Source: an uncultured Phycisphaera sp.
Lineage (GTDB): Bacteria > Planctomycetota > Phycisphaerae > Phycisphaerales > SM1A02
Assembly: GCA_937919685.1 (NCBI GenBank)
Contig: CALFOM010000170.1
Location: 1 to 49,597, forward strand
DNA: 49,597 nucleotides
Direction of reading: 5' to 3'
Shown here piece after piece: positions 8,538 to 17,443 of the stretch. The number at the start of each line of letters is the position of its first letter. The stretch's first letter is position 1. The notes beneath the pieces were generated by a model. It was given only the letters and a program-made list of their open reading frames with translations, ran no database searches and was not told where the DNA came from. A program made the position numbers and the translations under genes.

Positions 8538-9021
8538 AACTCCCGTCGACCCGGTTTAAAGAGACGGATCTCCCAAAAAATAAGAAACGCCGCGGTCTTG
8601 GCGGCATCGGAAGGCTTCGGGCTGGAATGTGCGGTCAGTTTCGAGAGGCTCGAGGCGTCACGGCCGTACCTCGAAGTCGAAGTCCTGAAGAGGCCTTCTT
8701 GAGGACCCGTAGGGAGTCGACCCGAATCCAGGTCTTCTCCGACGAGACCTTCGACGTCGTCGTACCGCGTAACTTCGGATTTGTCACCAATCGGGCCATG
8801 CAAGCAATCTCCGGGAAACTTTTGTTCCACCCCCGTCAAGCCTGTCGTGATCTACTATTCGTCTATTTCTAACGTTTGTGCCTCTTGATTTCCATATTTC
8901 TGCAATCTTCATCAATACCCGCGTCGAAGATGGCTCGACTTTCGAAATCTGAGAGGTTTCCGGACCGAGGACCCCACTCCCCACGGAGCCGTTGCCCGGC
9001 ACCCGTACACTCCTGAGCGCC
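8538..9021. other. 480-bp gap between uvrB and uvrA; possible minus-strand small RNA
   Basis: No reading frame here has protein-like composition on either strand. The stretch 8840-8900 is AT-richer than its surroundings. A good minus-strand terminator sits at 8575-8607, with nothing annotated that it would terminate. A transcript starting somewhere around 8800-8900 on the minus strand and ending near 8575 would explain it. I tried tmRNA, RNase P RNA, SRP RNA and tRNA signatures and recognised none. A TACACT hexamer at 9006-9011 may serve as the uvrA -10. Confidence 0.4.
8575..8607 (-). terminator. Rho-independent terminator on the minus strand
   Basis: Read on the minus strand, ATGCCGC pairs with GCGGCGT around a 7-nt loop, giving 7 bp with one wobble. 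It is followed by TTCTTATTTTTT. The plus strand has no T-run after the hairpin, so it would not serve uvrB. Confidence 0.6.
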
Positions 9022-12000
9022 ATGCCAGTTCCAACATCCCCACCCTCCGGCTTCATTCAGATTCGCGGCGCCCGAGAGCACAATCTCAAGAACCTCGATC
9101 TCCGAATTCCTCGGGATCAGTTGGTGGTGATGACCGGAGTCTCCGGTTCAGGGAAGAGTTCCCTCGCCTTCGACACGATCTTTGCGGAAGGCCAGCGGAA
9201 GTATATGGAGTCGCTCTCCGCATACGCGAGGCAGTTTCTCGATCAGATGAGGAAACCCGACCTGGAGTCGATCGACGGCCTTCCCCCCACCATCGCGATC
9301 CAACAACGTGGTGGCGGACACACCCCTCGATCGACGGTTGCCACCACCACCGAAATCTACGACTACCTTCGATTGCTCTATGCCCGTGCCGGTCGACCGA
9401 CCTGCTGGCATCGAAATGACGACAAGACAGTCTGTGGTCAGGCGATCACCGCGACGAGCCCGAGCCAGATCGTGGAGATGCTGCTGGATCGATGGACAGG
9501 CTCGCGAGCGATGATCTGCGGCTCAGTAATCCGGGGGCGAAAGGGCTTTCATCGCGAGATTGCCGAAGGGCTCCAGAAGCAGGGATTCGTTCGAGCCAGG
9601 GTCAACGGCGAGATCGTCGACCTCCGAGAGGTGCTCAAGGAGGAAGGCGAGAACCCCCTCGGCCTGGCCCGATACGAGATGCACGACATCGAGGCCGTGG
9701 TGGATCGCGTCAAGATCGAACCGGAAGGACGTCAGCGGCTCGCCGAGAGCGTCGAGGCGTCCTTCAAGATCGGTTCGGGCGCTCTGCTCATGCTCGTCGA
9801 ATCCGAAGGCGGGTGGTCCGAGCATCGGTTCAGCGAGCATTTCGCCTGCTCCGACCATCCCGACTGCTCGATCGAGGAACTCGCCCCTCGGCTCTTCTCC
9901 TTCAACTCACCCCACGGAGCATGCCCCGCCTGTGCGGGCTTGGGAACGGTCAACGAATTCGACCAAGAACTCGTGGTGCCGGACCGGACCCGGTCGCTCA
10001 AGGAAGGGGCCATCGAGCCCTGGCGGAAGAACGGCCGCCGGATGAACATCTATTACGGACGACTGATTCGGAAATTCGTCGAGGCCTTCGACGTGGATCC
10101 GAAGGCTGCCGTCTCCACCATGCCGAAGAAGGTCTTCCACCAGTTCCTTCACGGTGTCTCCGACGAGGACGCCAAGGCCGTCGGATTCGCCTTCGAGGGC
10201 GTGCTCCCCAACCTGCGGCGGCGATACGAGACCAGCGAAAGTCAGTTCGTTCGAGAGCGGATGCACGGCTACATGACCGCTTCCAAGTGCCCGGACTGCG
10301 GGGGCGGTCGCCTCCAACCCGCGGCCCGAGGCGTCAAGATCGATGGCGCCAGGGAGACGCTCGACATCACGGAGGTGACCAACCTCACGATCGAACGGGC
10401 GCTCGAATTCTTCGATGATCTCAAGCTCAACGCCGAGGGCGAAGCGATCGCGACGCCGATTCTCCGCGAGGTCCGGTCCCGACTGGGCTTCCTTCGATCG
10501 GTCGGCCTTGATTATCTCACGCTCGATCGAGGGAGTGGAACCCTCTCCGGCGGCGAGGCGCAGCGAATCCGCCTTGCCACGCAGGTCGGATCCGGACTGG
10601 TCGGCGTCTGCTACGTGCTTGACGAGCCGACCATCGGCCTGCACCAGAGAGACAACGATCGGCTTATCGCGACGCTTCGCCATCTCACCAACATCGGCAA
10701 CACCGTGCTTGTGGTCGAACACGACGAAGATGTGATTCGGCAGGCCGATCACGTCATCGACATCGGCCCCGGCCCGGGTCAGCACGGCGGCCGAGTGGTC
10801 GCACAGGGAACGCCGGCGGAAGTCGAAGCCACCGAAGACTCGCTTACCGGCATGTACCTCTCAGGCCGAAGACGCATCGAGGTACCCGCGACTCGACGCC
10901 CGCTTGATCCGAAGAACTCGGTGATCATCAAGGGCGCCGCGGCGAATAATCTCAAGGCGGTCGACGCGACCATTCCCCTCGGCGGGATCATCTGTGTGAC
11001 TGGCGTCTCGGGGAGTGGAAAGAGCTCGCTGGTCAACGAGGTCCTGCTCAAAGCCGCCCTTCGGACGGTGGTCGGTACCAAGGTCGTGCCCGGCCCGCAC
11101 CAGAGAATCAACGGACTCCAGCGAATCGATCGCGTGGTCGACGTCGATCAATCGCCGATTGGTCGGACCCCCCGCTCAAATCCTGCGACGTACACCGGCA
11201 TCTTCGACCAGATCCGCAAGCTCTTCTGCATGACCACCGAAGCGAAGATCCGTGGCTACCAGCCAGGACGATTCAGTTTCAACGTCAAGGGCGGTCGTTG
11301 CGAAGCCTGCCAGGGACAGGGAGTCCGCAGGATCGAAATGCACTTCCTTCCCGATGTCTTTGTGGAATGCGAGACTTGCAAGGGCCGCCGGTACAACCGC
11401 GAGACGCTCGAGGTGCGGTATCGCGGACGCAACATCGCCGACGTGCTCGATCTCACCGTCGAAGAGGCGGTCGATTTCTTCGAGGCCCATCCGAAGATCC
11501 ACCGAATGCTCACCTGCGTCCACGACGTCGGCCTCGACTACATGCAACTCGGACAGGCGAGCACGACTCTCTCCGGCGGCGAGGCACAACGCGTCAAACT
11601 CGCCAGCGAACTCGGCAGCCGTCCGACCGGACATACCCTCTACATCCTCGATGAACCGACCACTGGGCTCCACTTCGACGACATCCGGAAGCTGTTGACC
11701 GTGCTTCAGCGACTCGCCGACGCAGGAAACTCGCTTGTGATCATCGAACACAACCTCGAAGTGATCAAGTGCAGCGACTGGATCATCGATCTCGGACCCG
11801 AGGGTGGCGACCGCGGGGGCGAGATCATCGCCACCGGAACACCCGAAGAAGTCGCCATGAACGATGCGAGCCATACCGGCCGCTGGCTCCGAACCGTCCT
11901 GAAGCACTCAGCGCCGCCAAACCGACCGAAACGAAGACTTCGCACCGAAAAATCCTCGACGACCGCCGACTCCACGGAACGACCGGTGCCTCCCGACGGC

Positions 12001-12204
12001 AAGACCCGCAAGAAGACCTCGGCTGCGAAAACCCCGGCGAAGAAAGAGGCCTCAACCGCGAAGAAACCCGCGAAGAAAACCAGCAAGAAGGTCGAGAAGA
12101 AACCGGCGAAGAAACCCGTGGAGAAGATCACCAAAAAGATCGCGAAGACCTCGTCCAAGAAGTCGACGCCCGCTCGAGCGACCTCGGAATCCGTCGGACG
12201 ATGA
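9022..12204 (+). CDS. uvrA: Excinuclease ABC subunit A with a lysine/alanine-rich C-terminal tail
   Basis: DNA-damage sensor ATPase of nucleotide excision repair, 1060 residues. It has two ABC modules: Walker A GVSGSGKSS near 39 and again near 665, with signatures LSGGEAQRIRLA and LSGGEAQRVKLA. Zinc-binding cysteines include HGACPACAGLG/CPDCGGG and CEACQGQG/CETCKGR. The early CWHRNDDKTVCG segment is divergent from the usual C-x2-C. Beyond the normal end, about 100 extra residues are rich in Lys, Ala, Pro and Thr (AKKPAKK-type repeats), resembling histone H1 or AlgP tails and probably binding DNA non-specifically. The ATG at 9022 begins the conserved protein; an upstream TTG (8992) is less likely. 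The stop overlaps the next start (ATGA). Confidence 0.96.
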   Translation: MPVPTSPPSGFIQIRGAREHNLKNLDLRIPRDQLVVMTGVSGSGKSSLAFDTIFAEGQRKYMESLSAYARQFLDQMRKPDLESIDGLPPTIAIQQRGGGHTPRSTVATTTEIYDYLRLLYARAGRPTCWHRNDDKTVCGQAITATSPSQIVEMLLDRWTGSRAMICGSVIRGRKGFHREIAEGLQKQGFVRARVNGEIVDLREVLKEEGENPLGLARYEMHDIEAVVDRVKIEPEGRQRLAESVEASFKIGSGALLMLVESEGGWSEHRFSEHFACSDHPDCSIEELAPRLFSFNSPHGACPACAGLGTVNEFDQELVVPDRTRSLKEGAIEPWRKNGRRMNIYYGRLIRKFVEAFDVDPKAAVSTMPKKVFHQFLHGVSDEDAKAVGFAFEGVLPNLRRRYETSESQFVRERMHGYMTASKCPDCGGGRLQPAARGVKIDGARETLDITEVTNLTIERALEFFDDLKLNAEGEAIATPILREVRSRLGFLRSVGLDYLTLDRGSGTLSGGEAQRIRLATQVGSGLVGVCYVLDEPTIGLHQRDNDRLIATLRHLTNIGNTVLVVEHDEDVIRQADHVIDIGPGPGQHGGRVVAQGTPAEVEATEDSLTGMYLSGRRRIEVPATRRPLDPKNSVIIKGAAANNLKAVDATIPLGGIICVTGVSGSGKSSLVNEVLLKAALRTVVGTKVVPGPHQRINGLQRIDRVVDVDQSPIGRTPRSNPATYTGIFDQIRKLFCMTTEAKIRGYQPGRFSFNVKGGRCEACQGQGVRRIEMHFLPDVFVECETCKGRRYNRETLEVRYRGRNIADVLDLTVEEAVDFFEAHPKIHRMLTCVHDVGLDYMQLGQASTTLSGGEAQRVKLASELGSRPTGHTLYILDEPTTGLHFDDIRKLLTVLQRLADAGNSLVIIEHNLEVIKCSDWIIDLGPEGGDRGGEIIATGTPEEVAMNDASHTGRWLRTVLKHSAPPNRPKRRLRTEKSSTTADSTERPVPPDGKTRKKTSAAKTPAKKEASTAKKPAKKTSKKVEKKPAKKPVEKITKKIAKTSSKKSTPARATSESVGR

Positions 12205-13778
12205 GGCGAGCGGCCTCCGTCGCCGGCGTGCTGGTCGCGGGGATCGCCATTGCCCTCGTGTGGCGATCCACCCTCGCTGCCCGCGACCGGGAGAACGCGC
12301 TCATCGCCGCGATCGCTTCCGATGATGCCTCCGCCCGACTCGCCGCATGGCCTTCGATCTCCGCCCAAAGTGACCCCGCTCTTCGACGCCGGATCGAGTT
12401 TGCGTTCCGCGTCGCGACGTCCGAGGCGCGGGCCGATGCTGCCCGCGCATTCCTCGAACGCGACTGGCGACCGACCGACACGGTCGCGGCGGTCGCCTTC
12501 GCCCTCGCCGCCGCGAGTCAGAATGATCCGGAGCCGACGTTGGTCTGGTTCACCGAAGCCTGGCGGCGACACCCCGCCGCACTCTCCAACTGGAGCCCGG
12601 CGTTGATCGCCGTGATGCGGCATGACCACCGCGACCAGGATCCGCAGACCGATCGACTGCTGGACCAGATTCTCGCCGCCGACCAGGTCTCGTGGCTACA
12701 GGCTGTCGAGCAATGGCGATCGACGCGAGCGGATGAGCTCCCTCAGTCAGCGATCGAATCGATCGATCTCGCGCTCGGGGTGAGGGGTCGGTCGCCGAAA
12801 TCGATTGAAAGCGAGACGACCGCGATGCAGATGATTCTGGCCGGCGATCTCGACCAGAGTGACGCGGCCGATCGCTCGCCGAGCTGGTTTCTCGCTGCTC
12901 GAACCGGGGTTCACCTCGCGTCCACCCTCGAGCAGAGGGCCGCCAACGGAGAAGGCGCTGCCCGCATCGCGATCGCCCTCCAGGATGACCTCAGGACCCG
13001 CCAGATCAACCGACGTGTCTTGGCCGACACCGAACTCGATCTCGACCGTCGCATCATCGCGGCCGGTCGACTGCTCGAACTTGATCCGCCCGACGATGCG
13101 ACCCTGCTCAATCTCTTGGCCGATGGACCCGCGAACGCCGATGGCGCGGTGCATGGTCTCGCACTCATCGCGAATCGTGGCTTGTCGGACACCGCGCGTC
13201 GGCGCCTGGTGAATCGCTGGTTGTCCATTGAAAACCCAAATCAACGTCGAGGGGCCATCCTGATCGCCACGCTCGATGCCCTTGAGCCCGAAGTCGATAT
13301 TGACCAAGAGACGCTGGCGTCCATCCGACGATCCGCGACGCTCGACGAGCCAGACGTCGACGTTCGAAGGACCGCTCGATTGGCGCTTCGGGCGCTTGGT
13401 CACTGGCCCCTCGTGGATGTCGACCCGTCAGCCTACGCCTCGCGGACCTGCCGCCTCTCGGATGGACGGCTCGATCCGGACGCCGTCCTGCTCGGACTTC
13501 TCGCCGGAGATCCGGCGGCCGCACGGCATCTGGCCTCGCAACCGGACCTTCCGGACGACGTGTCCAAAGATGCGAACCGGCGGCGGTGGGCCTCGGAGAT
13601 CGCCTGGCGAGTCGCCATCACGAGATCTCTCCGCCCGAGCTGGTTCAAAGTGACCGGCGAACCAATTCCCGGGGACGTGGCCACGCTCCGGCGGTGGATC
13701 GACCTACTGGAGGCATGTCGCCGCACCGACCCGTCGTTTGCGGGCACCTTCGAATCCGGTGAAGATGGCCCCCCATGA
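12201..13778 (+). CDS. Membrane-anchored protein of unknown function
   Basis: A 525-residue protein I do not recognise. An N-terminal hydrophobic segment (about residues 4-21, AASVAGVLVAGIAIALVW) after two arginines looks like a signal anchor; the rest is soluble and probably outside the membrane. The body is helical and rich in Ala, Arg, Asp and Leu, with a tetratricopeptide- or HEAT-like rhythm (for example ARAFLERDW and ALIANRGLSDTARRRLVNRWL) but no clear catalytic motif. The ATG overlaps the uvrA stop and its own stop overlaps the thioesterase start, so it is translated in a coupled chain. Codon use matches its neighbours. A repair role is not supported by anything in the protein itself. 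Confidence 0.75.
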   Translation: MRRAASVAGVLVAGIAIALVWRSTLAARDRENALIAAIASDDASARLAAWPSISAQSDPALRRRIEFAFRVATSEARADAARAFLERDWRPTDTVAAVAFALAAASQNDPEPTLVWFTEAWRRHPAALSNWSPALIAVMRHDHRDQDPQTDRLLDQILAADQVSWLQAVEQWRSTRADELPQSAIESIDLALGVRGRSPKSIESETTAMQMILAGDLDQSDAADRSPSWFLAARTGVHLASTLEQRAANGEGAARIAIALQDDLRTRQINRRVLADTELDLDRRIIAAGRLLELDPPDDATLLNLLADGPANADGAVHGLALIANRGLSDTARRRLVNRWLSIENPNQRRGAILIATLDALEPEVDIDQETLASIRRSATLDEPDVDVRRTARLALRALGHWPLVDVDPSAYASRTCRLSDGRLDPDAVLLGLLAGDPAAARHLASQPDLPDDVSKDANRRRWASEIAWRVAITRSLRPSWFKVTGEPIPGDVATLRRWIDLLEACRRTDPSFAGTFESGEDGPP

Positions 13779-14182
13779 ACCATCCCGACCCCGACGGATT
13801 TCGCACCGCCCTGCGGTCTTTGATGATGCCCGCGGACACCAATCATCAGGGAACGATCTTTGGAGGCGTGATCCTCAGCAGCATCGACCAGGCGGGCTAT
13901 CTCGAAGCCAGGCGTCATGGCCTTCATCGATGGGTCACCGCCTCGATGGATGGCGTGCAGTTCCTCGCCCCGGTCTTCACCGGTGACGTCGTCTCCTTCC
14001 AGACCCGGACCGTGGGCACCGGAACCTCATCGGTGTCGGTCGAAGTCCTCGTCGAAGCGGAACGATTCGCCACTGGCGATCTGGTGAAGGTCACGGAAGC
14101 CTGCCTGACCATGGTGTCCGTGAACGCCGCCGGCAGGGCCATTCCGTTTGACGCGCCACCCACGCAGGGAGACTCGAATTGA
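13775..14182 (+). CDS. Acyl-CoA thioesterase, hotdog fold (YciA-like)
   Basis: Predicted to hydrolyse acyl-CoA thioesters. The 135 residues carry the hallmark ADTNHQGTIFGGVILSSIDQAG, with the Asn, the GxIFGG loop and the helix aspartate typical of YciA/BACH hotdog thioesterases. A second strand region has FLAPVFTGDVVSF, where relatives read F..P...GD. One domain of about 135 residues is the bacterial norm; such proteins assemble as hexamers. The ATG at 13775 overlaps the previous stop and the gene ends in a TTGA overlap with the next. Chain-length preference cannot be told. Confidence 0.87.
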   Translation: MNHPDPDGFRTALRSLMMPADTNHQGTIFGGVILSSIDQAGYLEARRHGLHRWVTASMDGVQFLAPVFTGDVVSFQTRTVGTGTSSVSVEVLVEAERFATGDLVKVTEACLTMVSVNAAGRAIPFDAPPTQGDSN

Positions 14183-14820
14183 GCAGGGTCGGTCTTCGCC
14201 GACTCGGGTGCCTGATCTCGGGAGGTGGCCGCACAGTGCTCAATCTGCACGCGGCGATCGAACGTGGCGAGGTTCCGGCATCGATCGAAGTGGTCGTGGC
14301 TCATCGAGAGGACGTCGCGGGGGTCGCTCGCTGCCGCGATGCCGGACTCCAGGTCGAAGTCGTTCCAGTGTCGCCGGATACGACGACCTCCGAACGAGTC
14401 GACCAGATTCTCGAACGTGCCGGGGTCGAACTGGTGTGCCTCTGCGGCTATCTACGACACTTCCGAGTCGCTCCTCGATGGAGCGATCGGGTGGTGAACA
14501 TCCACCCCTCGCTCCTTCCAAAGCACGGTGGCCCGGGCATGTACGGCGATCGCGTTCACGCCGCCGTACTGGCACAGGGCGATACCGAGAGCGGCTGCAC
14601 CGTGCATGCCGTGGATGAAATCTACGATCATGGCGCCATGATTCTGCAGCGGCGTTGCGGCGTCGAACCCGACGACACGACCGCGAGCCTCGCCGCTCGA
14701 GTCTTCGCAGCGGAGTGTCAAGCGATGCCCGAGGCCATTCGAGCGCTCGCGGAGGGTCGGATCAGAATTGCCGACGGGCGGGTACTGACCGAGCATGGCT
14801 CGACGACGACGGATTCTTGA
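14179..14820 (+). CDS. purN: Phosphoribosylglycinamide formyltransferase (PurN-like)
   Basis: Transfers a formyl group from 10-formyl-tetrahydrofolate to glycinamide ribonucleotide in purine synthesis. The 213 residues have the substrate-binding ISGGGRTVLNL (relatives: ISGxGSNLQ), VCLCGYLRHF, the catalytic NIHPSLLP with Asn and His, and the distal VDEIYDHGAMILQ containing the third catalytic residue, an aspartate. The start is a TTG at 14179 overlapping the thioesterase stop, in keeping with the preceding ATGA couplings; there is no better ATG. The phosphate-binding loop is unusual (GGGRTV), so a related formyltransferase is possible. Confidence 0.85.
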   Translation: MSRVGLRRLGCLISGGGRTVLNLHAAIERGEVPASIEVVVAHREDVAGVARCRDAGLQVEVVPVSPDTTTSERVDQILERAGVELVCLCGYLRHFRVAPRWSDRVVNIHPSLLPKHGGPGMYGDRVHAAVLAQGDTESGCTVHAVDEIYDHGAMILQRRCGVEPDDTTASLAARVFAAECQAMPEAIRALAEGRIRIADGRVLTEHGSTTTDS

Positions 14821-14944
14821 TGGAACCGAAGGCGACCTCTGCCGGATACCGACTCATGATGCCTCCCACCGTCGAAAAATCGAAGTCGAAATCTCGATTT
14901 CGTCCGGAGCAGGAGACGGTGGCGGTGAATGGTCACTTCCGTGC

Positions 14945-14950
14945 TAGCAT
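14945..14950 (+). promoter_or_regulatory. Predicted -10 element before the metallopeptidase gene
   Basis: TAGCAT lies 7 nt upstream of the ATG at 14958 and is identical to the hexamer before uvrB. No Shine-Dalgarno sequence could fit in the interval, so a leaderless mRNA is predicted. Confidence 0.5.
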
Positions 14951-14957
14951 CGAACCA

Positions 14958-16466
14958 ATGCCGCTTCCGCCCTTTCCACATGCCGCCAACGCTCGACTCG
15001 ATCGATCGACCCTCCGTCGGTGGCTCATGCTGTCGCTGCTGGTGCTGGCCACCGGATTGGGCGGCCGCCCTGCCTCGGCGTTCCAGAGCGACGACGATGC
15101 CGCCGCCCTCGAACGACGGATCGTCCGCACCTTCGGAAGCGGGAATCATGAAGAGGCCCTCGAACTCGTCTCGCTGTACCTGCAGAACTGGCCCGGGACG
15201 CCTCACATGCTCTACAACCGAGCGTGCGGGCTCGCGCTCCTCGGACGTCGGGAGGCATCCGCCGCGGCACTGCTCGAGGCGGTCGAGCATGGATTTCGAG
15301 ACTTTGCCGCCATGCGACGAGACCCCGATCTCGCATCGATGAGAAACCACGAGACGTTCACGTCGATTCTCGAAGCGAACCGCCGGATCGATCGCGGCAC
15401 CGCCAATCGTCAGTTCGAAGCCTGGCAGCGCCGGTACGGCGACGACTACCACTACGAGACCGATACCCAACACCGCCTCCATTTTGCGACCGGCCTCGAT
15501 GCGAAGGCGCATGCCGACATGAAGCAGATCATCGGTCGCCAGGCGGACCAGTTGACCAAGACCCTCTTCAAGTCACCCCCGCTCGACTGGTGCTTCGTCG
15601 TGGTTCCTTCGAAAAACCATGTCAAGGAGGTGTTCCAACGCGTCCTTGATGTTGCAGATCCGGCACGAACGCCAGGCGTCTACCTCCATGGCACGCGATT
15701 GCTGGTCACGCGGGACATCGGCGAGAGTCTGCGTCACGAGTTCGCACACCGAATGCACTGGGCCGACATGGACCTCCGTGGCCAACGCCACCCGATGTGG
15801 GTGCAGGAAGGGCTCGCGAGCCTCTACGAGGAATACGTCTGGAACGATGACGGGACGATCAAATTCGTCCCGAACATGCGACACAACATCGCGAGACGAC
15901 AGGTCCAGGCAGGCATCGCCCTCTCGTGGGACAAGCTCTTCCAACTAGAACCCGATCAATTTCTCGCTGGAAACGCTCGGTTCTACCCGCAAGTGCGATC
16001 GATGTTCGAGTTTCTCGCGGCGCTCGGGCTCCTCGAGGAGTGGTATGAGGCCTATGTGGCGACGTTCGATCAGGATCCAGGAGGCGGGAAGGCCTTCGAA
16101 CAGGTCTTCGGACTGCCGGTCGATCAAGTGAACCAACGGTGGAAATCTTGGGTGCTCGATCGAGGATCGATCGATGACCGCGTGGATTACGGCGATGCCT
16201 CGATCGGAATCAGCGGCATCGAAGCGGGAGACGGTGTGCAGGTCGAGCAGATAATCGGCCGTAACGCCCGACGAGCGGGGTTGCGCCGCGGTGACGTGAT
16301 CACCCAAGTCGACGAGAAGCCGGTCCGGGCCCTGGGGGAACTCATGCTGGCCATCGCTGGCCGGAAGATTGGTGAGACAGTCCAACTGGAGATCCGGCGT
16401 CGTGATCAACGCCTGGTGATCGCGGTACGGCTTGAAGCACTTCGCGGAACCGTGAATGAACGCTGA
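14958..16466 (+). CDS. Secreted zinc metallopeptidase-like protein with C-terminal PDZ domain
   Basis: The 502-residue protein begins with a long signal peptide: positive n-region, hydrophobic LMLSLLVLATGLGG, cleavage near ASA at 41. A TPR-like helical region (about 50-145) follows. The catalytic domain carries HEFAH (260-264), with Glu284 in WVQEGLASLYEEY as the probable third zinc ligand, the gluzincin pattern of the MA-like peptidase group (DUF1570-type). The last 90 residues form a PDZ domain with AGLRRGDVITQVDEKPV. It should act in the periplasm or outside the cell; its substrate is unknown. The in-frame open region extends back to 14655 but overlaps purN, and the ATG at 14958 fits both the signal peptide and the upstream -10 hexamer. 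Confidence 0.83.
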   Translation: MPLPPFPHAANARLDRSTLRRWLMLSLLVLATGLGGRPASAFQSDDDAAALERRIVRTFGSGNHEEALELVSLYLQNWPGTPHMLYNRACGLALLGRREASAAALLEAVEHGFRDFAAMRRDPDLASMRNHETFTSILEANRRIDRGTANRQFEAWQRRYGDDYHYETDTQHRLHFATGLDAKAHADMKQIIGRQADQLTKTLFKSPPLDWCFVVVPSKNHVKEVFQRVLDVADPARTPGVYLHGTRLLVTRDIGESLRHEFAHRMHWADMDLRGQRHPMWVQEGLASLYEEYVWNDDGTIKFVPNMRHNIARRQVQAGIALSWDKLFQLEPDQFLAGNARFYPQVRSMFEFLAALGLLEEWYEAYVATFDQDPGGGKAFEQVFGLPVDQVNQRWKSWVLDRGSIDDRVDYGDASIGISGIEAGDGVQVEQIIGRNARRAGLRRGDVITQVDEKPVRALGELMLAIAGRKIGETVQLEIRRRDQRLVIAVRLEALRGTVNER

Positions 16467-16529
16467 TTGCCTTTCAAACGGATTCCACGCCGCACCGATG
16501 AAGGTTTAGAATGAGTTAGACCAGCACCC

Positions 16530-17441
16530 ATGGCCGACAACAAACCCAGAACATTCGCCGCCGACTTCAAACGCTTCTTCGGAAGAGGTCTAGGCGTCCT
16601 TCTGCCTTCAGTGCTCACCCTGTGGATCTTGGTGAAGGCCTACCAGTTCGTCGATTCCGCGATCGCCCAGCCGATCAATGCGGGCATTCGAGCCGGCGTC
16701 GCCGAAGGAGCGGAACACTGGCCCCTGCTGGGACGTGAGTTCCTCCCCACCGAGGCGCAGATCGACGCCGAAGTCGCTCAACAACGAGCCAGCAAGACGG
16801 GATCGGACGACCGCATCGTCGTCCAGCGCGAACTCACCCGGACCGAAGTGTCCGAGTGGTGGAATCGTCACGCGCTGGGTCTCGACTGGATCGGCATCCT
16901 CGTGGCGGTGTTGAGCGTGTACTTTGCTGGACGACTCCTCGGCGGCTTCCTCGGCCGGCGGGTTCAGAGACAGTTCGAACGGGTGATCACCAGCGTTCCG
17001 ATCTTCAAACAGATCTATCCGTACGTGAAGCAAGTGGTCGACTTCCTCTTCTCCGACGACAAGCCGATCAAGTTCAATCGGGTCGTTGTGGTCGAGTATC
17101 CAAGAAGGGGAATCTGGGCCGTCGGGCTTGTCACCGGAGGAACGATGCGAAGCATCGAGCACGAATCCGGAGATGCGTTGACCATTTTCATCCCGAGTTC
17201 ACCCACACCCTTCACTGGATACACCATCACGGTTCCCCGAGACGAGGTCCATGAACTGCCGATCTCGATCGATGAGGCCCTCCGCTTCACGATCTCCGGC
17301 GGCGTCTTGGTCCCCCCGCATGAAGCCCTCCCAGACCGGGATCCGAAAGGTATCTCGCTCGAAAGTGACGAGGGCCGTATTCTTCAGCAACCAGAAACCC
17401 CGGACGGCCATTCGGATCCAGAAGAAACCAAGGAGTCCTGA
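16530..17441 (+). CDS. DUF502 family membrane protein
   Basis: A 303-residue inner-membrane protein with two transmembrane segments (about 18-40, GLGVLLPSVLTLWILVKAYQF, and 115-136, IGILVAVLSVYFAGRLLGGFLG). A soluble domain follows, with the family signatures TSVPIFKQIYPYVKQVVDFLF, a tyrosine-proline strand (VEYPRRGIWAVGLVTGG) and VFIPSSPTPFTGY-like FIPSSPTPFTG. The acidic C-terminal tail is not conserved. Molecular function is unknown for the family. A TAGAAT at 16507-16512 could be the -10, giving a very short leader. The gene ends 2 bp before hpf, so the two are almost certainly co-transcribed. Confidence 0.85.
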   Translation: MADNKPRTFAADFKRFFGRGLGVLLPSVLTLWILVKAYQFVDSAIAQPINAGIRAGVAEGAEHWPLLGREFLPTEAQIDAEVAQQRASKTGSDDRIVVQRELTRTEVSEWWNRHALGLDWIGILVAVLSVYFAGRLLGGFLGRRVQRQFERVITSVPIFKQIYPYVKQVVDFLFSDDKPIKFNRVVVVEYPRRGIWAVGLVTGGTMRSIEHESGDALTIFIPSSPTPFTGYTITVPRDEVHELPISIDEALRFTISGGVLVPPHEALPDRDPKGISLESDEGRILQQPETPDGHSDPEETKES

Positions 17442-17443
17442 CC

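Noticed and set aside
8640-8760. tRNA- or tmRNA-like GGGTCGACTCCC on the minus strand between uvrB and uvrA
   Set aside because: The stem and loop sizes do not fit a T-arm and there is no acceptor stem or CCA end.
9492-10418. 308-codon frame inside uvrA
   Set aside because: Alternative-frame shadow of uvrA with Arg/Pro-rich composition and no known domain.
11769-12200. Upstream extension of the 12201 gene in another frame over uvrA
   Set aside because: The extension is antisense-like, Arg-rich and overlaps the UvrA tail; the ATGA overlap at 12201 and the signal anchor mark the true start.
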